From Nectonema munidae (lineage: Eukaryota > Nematomorpha > Nectonematoida > Nectonematidae): DNA of 64,000 nucleotides. Under the pieces are notes generated by a model. The model searched no databases. It was given only the letters and a program-made list of their open reading frames with translations, and was not told the origin of the DNA. Where the stretch lies: the NCBI GenBank assembly GCA_030549495.1, contig JAUIRK010000875.1, positions 124,001 to 188,000 of the forward strand, written 5' to 3'. A program made the translations under genes and the position numbers. Shown here piece after piece: positions 57,876-64,000 of the stretch. Numbering within the stretch: position 1 is the first letter of the stretch; every line of letters starts with the position of its first letter.

Positions 57876-59053
57876 CAGGGCGAGTAAAAGTCAATAAAGT
57901 CACCTTTTATTTCCGTTTAGCAAAAACGCTTTGAAGAAGATCTTTACTTGTTTAGTCTAAAAATTTTTGAACTAATTTCAAATTTTTAAGTCAATCAAAG
58001 TCAATTTTTCGAGTTTAGGTCAATAAAGCCAATTTTTTTATTTAACACTTTTTGATTCAATGTGCCTAAAATTGTTATAAGCGATACATACAAGATTTCT
58101 TCTTTATGTCAACACTTCCACAATAGTTGGGCTTCTTTCATCTAATAAAAGGTTTTACCGTAAAGTTTGCCTGACTTAGGTTAAACATGAAGAAGTTTTT
58201 TGTAAGACAATTTTTTTTGTTGACGAACGCGGTTACATACGATATATCCGCTGCAGAAGTTATGGGATTTTATTCCCAAACTTTTTTTTATCATTGCATG
58301 TTTTTCACATCTTTTACACAAGTTTACCTTAAAAGTTAAGTTATCCTGCAAAATTGTAGATTATCGGCATTAAATCATTCAAAATTAGTAATAGAAAAAG
58401 ACGTTTTCTTTTCAAACCTATCGGTAACACTTCAGTTCCAATTGTAACGAAATTGACAAATTGGTTGCAAGCAGCAAAATATTTTCATTAAAATCTTACA
58501 GCAGTAAAGAAATTAATGATGAAGATGATGGAATTTTATTGCCAAATATCAAGAAATTGTTAAAAAAAAAAGAAAATCTGGGTCAACACTTGCTAACAAT
58601 AATTAGAGAATACTCACGATTCATTGATTTAGTCGGAAAAAAATCAACATGAGACGTCGAAGATGCCTTTACTTGTTTCAACATTATTTCATTTAAGACG
58701 AATGTGGCGTTAAAAGTTATCTTGAAAATAGATTCAAAATGAAATCAATAAAATCATGAATATGGAAAACTCTCAAATCTTTCGCAGTACTTATCCCAAA
58801 TTTCAAAATTGTCAAGTTTTAACTTTAAAAGTAGAAAGATCTTTTTCTAAACTGAAAAAACTACTAGAAAATAATCGAATTTTAAATCAGAAAATGTCAT
58901 TAATTATATGTTGTTGTATTACAAAGTCATGGATCCTTTGAAATAATTTTCAATACTTTCTCTAAAGTGTTCATATTTGTTCAATTCAATGAAATTTTAA
59001 AAAGTCAATAAAGTCAATTTTTTCTGAGTAAAGGTCAATTTTTCCTCGCCTTG
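57876..59053 (+). mobile_element. hAT element relic with TIRs and target duplication
   Basis: The left end CAGGGCGAGTAAAAGTCAAT and the inverted right end CAAGGCGAGGAAAAATTGAC are flanked by CTTGTCAG (57868-57875) and CTTATCAG (59054-59061), 7 of 8 matching. GTCAATAAAG words repeat inside both ends. A decayed transposase lies on the plus strand. Near 58830 it keeps VERSFSKLKKLLENNRILNQ, the hAT dimerisation motif also seen at 15743-16480. It is about 1.2 kb, so internal DNA has probably been lost. Confidence 0.7.
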
Positions 59054-59641
59054 CTTATCAGACATTATTGAGTCACATTTCTTAAATACAGTATATAAAG
59101 GCCATAATTGGAAGCATATCTCAAAAGCAAAAACATTTGTTATAATTAAAGACCAGATGAAGAATTACTGCATCTTTCAAAGAAAGCAAATAAAAAATAA
59201 AACAATGAAAAGGAATGATTCATTTGGTTAATATCTTTTAGTTAAGTACTTTATTGTGTTATTAAGTAGTATATCTATATTTTGCATTATTCTAATAAAT
59301 TGTCAATTATATTTAACAAAATGCTTTTTATTAAACAGAATTTTGTAAATTAATTCTGTTCTCCCTGTTTTAGGCAAAATCCCCTTGTTTATTAAACAAA
59401 AAATCAAGAATCTCCAGGTTTCAATAATTTTAGGTTGACAGGTATGTAGAAGGAAATAATATATATGATTATTATCACTATATAATTGAAAACCATTTTC
59501 GATACAAGTTAATTGCAGTATTCAAAATTATTAAAGAAGGAATAATTTATGAGAAAACATTACTAAACCATATATCAAAATATCTTTGTTAAATTAGTGA
59601 TAAACGAAAATATAATGATAATTCATAAAATAGAAAGTAAC

Positions 59642-60444
59642 CTTAAAATTTCCCAGGGATCTTCTTTATTCCAATTGATGTTACAAGCTTCTAAAATGAT
59701 TGGTTTTATAAAGTCTGGGCAATTGAATGGAGTAAATCCACATTTTAATAAATACTTAAAAATAATTTCTTCAATAAGGAGAAAAACTTCAGCTAAAATA
59801 AATTGTGAATAAAGCGTTCAAATTATAATCCATATAAGAAAAACTAACCATCGGTTCCAACAAGATTGAAAGAAGAATTCATAGGATTAACGCGCAGGAA
59901 ATTAGCTAAATCTAAATTCATTTTACGGAAAACAGGAATATTTTGTGATAAATTATAGGTTTCTTTGAAATCACTGTGCTTTTCATAAGAACAATTTTCA
60001 AGCAAATTTGGAAGTGAAAGAACTAACTCGTATGCTTTATGTAAATTACTATCATTTTGAACAATCTTAATTTCTCTTTGGATAGAATATAATTCTGTAC
60101 CATCCTATCAAATTATTAAAAAAGAAATTTACTTAAAAAATTTATAAATGAAAGTATATTACCTGAGTATCATTTTTTAATTTTACTAATTCCTTATATT
60201 TTTTTAACAATTCAAAATACAAGATGAAAGTTTTGTCAAAGTTAGAACAGTCAATTTCAATATTTCTTTTATTTAGACTTTCAATATATTTTTTTTTATT
60301 TTTGAAAATTTCAAAGAAATCCAACCTAGGATGAACAAATTGAGGATTTGATATTGACATCATAGGAGAAACATACAAAGCTGAATTAAAAACTTGACTA
60401 GGATTATTAACTATACTTGAAAAAAACCTATAGAATTTATTCAT
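59642..60444 (-). CDS. Mitochondrial seryl-tRNA synthetase-like protein (5' exons)
   Basis: Three minus-strand exons with matching phases. Exon 1, 60163-60444: ATG, 94 codons, ends ACTCAG|GTAATA, phase 0. Exon 2, 59849-60104: after TTTGATAG, 85 codons plus one base, ends GATG|GTTAGT. Exon 3, 59642-59792: after TTATTTTAG, ends TTTTAAG|GTTACT. The start MNKFYRFFSSIVNNPSQVF looks like a mitochondrial targeting peptide. HPRLDFFEIFKNKKKYIESL and a following helical pair match the N-terminal arm of SerRS. LVGTDAEVFLLIEEIIFKY, KCGFTPFNCPDFIKP and ACNINW match the start of the class II core (GxxAxLE...GFTPxxxPD). The enzyme would charge mitochondrial tRNA-Ser, or be the insect-type paralogue SLIMP. 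The catalytic exons were not found; they should lie to the left, beyond the hAT at 57876. Confidence 0.6.
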
Positions 60445-60905
60445 TGTAAAATTATAAAAACGCCATTTTTTATATTTACATAAAAAATCTATTAAAAAAT
60501 AAGATGTCTTTTTGGATTTTTTAGAAGTGAGACACCCTACTATAACATGCAAATTCAATATCAATGGTATAGGCAATATGGGAAGTGACGTACCTATCCC
60601 TAATACAGCCCGGACGGATGCTGCCTTCTTGAATATCAAATAACACTTCAAAATACTCAAAATTTAATATTACAGGTATATAGTATGGAAAATTGGAATA
60701 AAAAGTCTAGAAATTAGAATCTAAAATATCTCGTTTGACTACACTTTTGCTAAAACTAACCGTTTCAAAGTTTATAAAAGAAATATTTTTAGATTAACGA
60801 TTATGTTATTATTAGTCATTAAGAAATATCAATCGTTCTGATTTTTATGGCCATACTGCCAAACTTATTAAATTCATTGCTCCTCTCATATGTTAACCTA
60901 ACCAT

Positions 60906-61940
<1,035 letters not shown>

Positions 61941-61954
61941 CTTTAACTTATATG

Positions 61955-62440
61955 TATCATCCTTAATAAATCAAAATTAAAGTCGCCGCAAAAAATATTA
62001 ACTTTATTTCGTTCAATATTAAAGATCAAGTTTTCAAAAAAAGAAACAAAATTATTGGCTAGATCCTTATTGGTGGTGGGTAATCTATATATATTGTGAA
62101 CCGTGATATTTTTCTGTTTTTGTAGATAAAGGTCAACACTCTGATATTCGAACGAATCAATAAAATGTGCACTTTCACAAATTTGATAATTGATGTCATT
62201 CCTAACAAAAAATAGGAGACCGCCATGCTTAGAACATCATTTAGGGATATTTACTGTAAAATAATTAGGTATAAGGAAATAATCCTAATTTTTATCTAAC
62301 CAGGTCTCTTGTAAACATATTAGAGTTAAATCTTTTACTATGCATGTAGACAACTTATTCAAAAAAATTACAAGCTCAGCGAATTTACTTTTTAGTGATT
62401 GCGCATTAGAGATAAAATATTCATATCATATAATCCGTAT
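61955..62440 (-). pseudogene. LINE endonuclease domain fragment (minus strand)
   Basis: Read on the minus strand: NARSLKSKFAELVIFL, TLICLQETWLDKN, KHGGLLFFVRNDI, ITVHNIYRLPTTNKD and NIFCGDFNFDLL. These are the N-A-R-S, Q-E-T-W, HGG and GDFN motifs of AP-type LINE endonucleases. One or two stops interrupt it. It follows ORF1 at 62848-63543 in the same orientation. Confidence 0.7.
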
Positions 62441-62847
62441 AACTTCTAATTTAAATTAACTTCATGTGAACTTTTGAGTTGACTGTTAGTATCTAAATAT
62501 AGGTTAGTGTGATACAATAAAGTTTTACCTTTTACCATCATGGAATAAAGTGATGATCTCAACGCGTTTCAATTCCTTGATAACATATGGACAACTGTAA
62601 CTCATTGATGCATGATTAATTGATGACTCTCCATTTTTGATACACGGCACTTTACAGATTCCATCATCATAAAGAAGGTAAAATCATTTTCCTTGAGGAA
62701 GGAGAAAATTTCAGGAGCTACTTAACAAGAATCTTTTTTTCATTTTGGATATCTTTTGAAAAAAGTACATCAAAAGTTCTACCATCATCAAACATTTTTT
62801 TGATAAATTCATTTTTGTTCATAATCAATTCAGTCAACAAGTTATTT

Positions 62848-63543
62848 TCAATACTTTGTGAGATAACAAATGAAACTCTTGGTTCTAACAGCTTTTAATT
62901 GTTCTTCTTTCCCCAAAAGATTTTCAGCTTTTTCTAGACTTTGATTGTCTGGAAAACGAAGTCTGAATACTTTTTTCGTCTTCTTATTGGATAACATTTT
63001 AACTCCATTTAGAATGAGTGATGTCTTTTCAGCTAATTGATCGACTTTCAAGCACTCTAATTTTACATATAAAGTGTGTTGTTTATTTTTAGGCCCTCTA
63101 ACTGCGTTAGCGAATGTAAATGACGATTGCGGTGATTTTGCAACATCTCTACTACAACAAATATTTTTTTGAGATTCTTTTGTTTCTTTCATCTCCTTCA
63201 GAGAGCTTGATATTAAAGTCAAATCTTCAACATGTTTTTCAAAATTTGTTTTCAACGAGTAAATAACTTTATTTTGGACATCTAATTGAGGTTTCAACTC
63301 ATTTACTACATTTGTCAGATTAGCAATCAGCGAATTAGATTTTTCTTTTTCTCTTATTTCTGAAACACGACACTTTTGACAATGCCATTTGATTCCTTCG
63401 TTATTATATTTATCGAGAATTTTAAATAAGGAGGGATCAAATGTTTGGCAATTATAACATAGCCACTTTTCACAGCAATCGCACTTCACAAGACGAGACG
63501 ATCTTAATGGACAACTCTCACATTCCCAGCTTTCATTCTCCAT
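62848..63543 (-). CDS. LINE ORF1 with PHD-like zinc finger
   Basis: An intact 231-codon ORF. Residues 8-59 form a PHD-like Cys cluster (CESCP, VKCDCCEKWLCYNC, WHCQKC). A coiled coil follows (about 70-130: SLIANLTNVVNELKPQLD), then an RRM-like or C-terminal ORF1 part (HTLYVKLECLKVDQLAEK, KKVFRLRFPDNQSLEKAE). PHD-type ORF1 proteins are known in CR1-like LINEs and are thought to bind the element RNA. The ORF is open while the endonuclease behind it is damaged. A host PHD protein is less likely given the LINE context. Confidence 0.65.
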   Translation of the reverse strand: MENESWECESCPLRSSRLVKCDCCEKWLCYNCQTFDPSLFKILDKYNNEGIKWHCQKCRVSEIREKEKSNSLIANLTNVVNELKPQLDVQNKVIYSLKTNFEKHVEDLTLISSSLKEMKETKESQKNICCSRDVAKSPQSSFTFANAVRGPKNKQHTLYVKLECLKVDQLAEKTSLILNGVKMLSNKKTKKVFRLRFPDNQSLEKAENLLGKEEQLKAVRTKSFICYLTKY

Positions 63544-63704
63544 GAATAAAATTGAAAAGTAAAAGAGAAACTTATTACTTCAAAATTTTTCAGAAGATAA
63601 TTGAGGATTATTGGTGTTGAACATTAGAAACAACAATTTTGATATTTAAAGAAAAATTATAGCGATGAAAAAATTGAGTAGAAAAACTTTAGAAAAAAAA
63701 AATA

Positions 63705-64000
63705 ACTGTTCTTAATATATATTAACTCGTTTCTAAATGAGATTAAGAGCAAAAACGTACATTTTTATGCTTACGTAGATAAAATTTCTATACTCATTAA
63801 TTTTTCGAACAGTAATATTATTGAAACAAATGAAATGCCCAACTTTATCTACAATAAATTAAACAAAAGGAACTTATCCATAAGAAATGATAAACTAAAG
63901 CTATACCTTTTCCTTCTATACGCAATTTTAGTAGGTTTTAGTTTTAATATAGTTGAACATACATTTATGTTATCAGAATCAATAAAATTTCTCGGAATAA
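63705..64000 (+). pseudogene. LINE reverse transcriptase C-terminal fragment (runs off window)
   Basis: The plus-strand frame gives NSFLNEIKSKNVHFYAYVDK, ISILINFSNSNIIE, NKRNLSIRNDKLKLYLF and SESIKFLGI, the region around motifs C to E of a LINE reverse transcriptase. The catalytic box is YVDK rather than YADD. It continues beyond the right edge. Its orientation is the same as the RT fragment at 60906 and opposite to the ORF1 copy. Confidence 0.55.

Noticed and set aside
59100-59640. Search for the next SerRS exon to the left of 59642
   Set aside because: No frame with SerRS-like residues and valid splice borders was found in this stretch.

Overview
This is a eukaryotic, strongly AT-rich window with sparse exons and dense DNA transposons, LINEs and tRNA-derived SINEs. 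Compact exons with clear GT/AG borders, short and long introns, and abundant TTAA-type, hAT, Merlin, MULE and CR1-like elements suggest an invertebrate, most likely an arthropod. A copepod or sea-louse-like genome would fit, but this is a guess. I see no bacterial operons, CRISPR array, rRNA, functional tRNA gene, LTR retroelement or Polinton.

Layout. 0-3 kb: a GC-richer block and two small minus-strand host exons. 3.2-9.4 kb: repeats, including a Charlie-like hAT start, three TTAA elements joined end to end, a SINE, and a pogo-type MITE inside a hAT-type MITE. 9.9-14.7 kb: minus-strand host exons (a Ser/Thr-rich protein of about 515 residues, a hydrophobic terminal exon, a short terminal exon) with a MITE-derived minisatellite between them. 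15.6-21.7 kb: TTAA MITEs and two decayed transposases. 23.0-28.15 kb: a 5.1 kb RNase H-bearing LINE flanked by a 13-bp direct repeat. 28-36 kb: very AT-rich DNA with MITEs, SINEs and one unidentified 204-codon ORF.

36.9-49.9 kb: exons of a plus-strand gene that probably encodes a single-pass membrane protein (signal peptide, Cys-rich region, FN3-like domain, transmembrane helix, tail). Its large presumed intron holds a Merlin element, a 2.8 kb hAT with TIRs and target duplication, a CR1-like LINE and a piggyBac transposase relic. 51-57.6 kb: MITEs, a minus-strand terminal host exon, a MULE transposase relic and weak exon candidates. 57.9-59.05 kb: a hAT relic with TIRs and target duplication. 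59.6-60.4 kb: three well-spliced 5' exons of a mitochondrial seryl-tRNA synthetase-like gene on the minus strand. 60.9-64 kb: LINE pieces in both orientations around an uninterrupted 554-bp GA repeat.

The strongest story is the TTAA-specific MITE group: at least ten copies, two nearly identical 139-bp copies, three elements sharing TTAA junctions, one expanded internally into a minisatellite, and a decayed piggyBac-type transposase in the same window. All spliced models come from reading splice borders and frames by eye, without transcripts.
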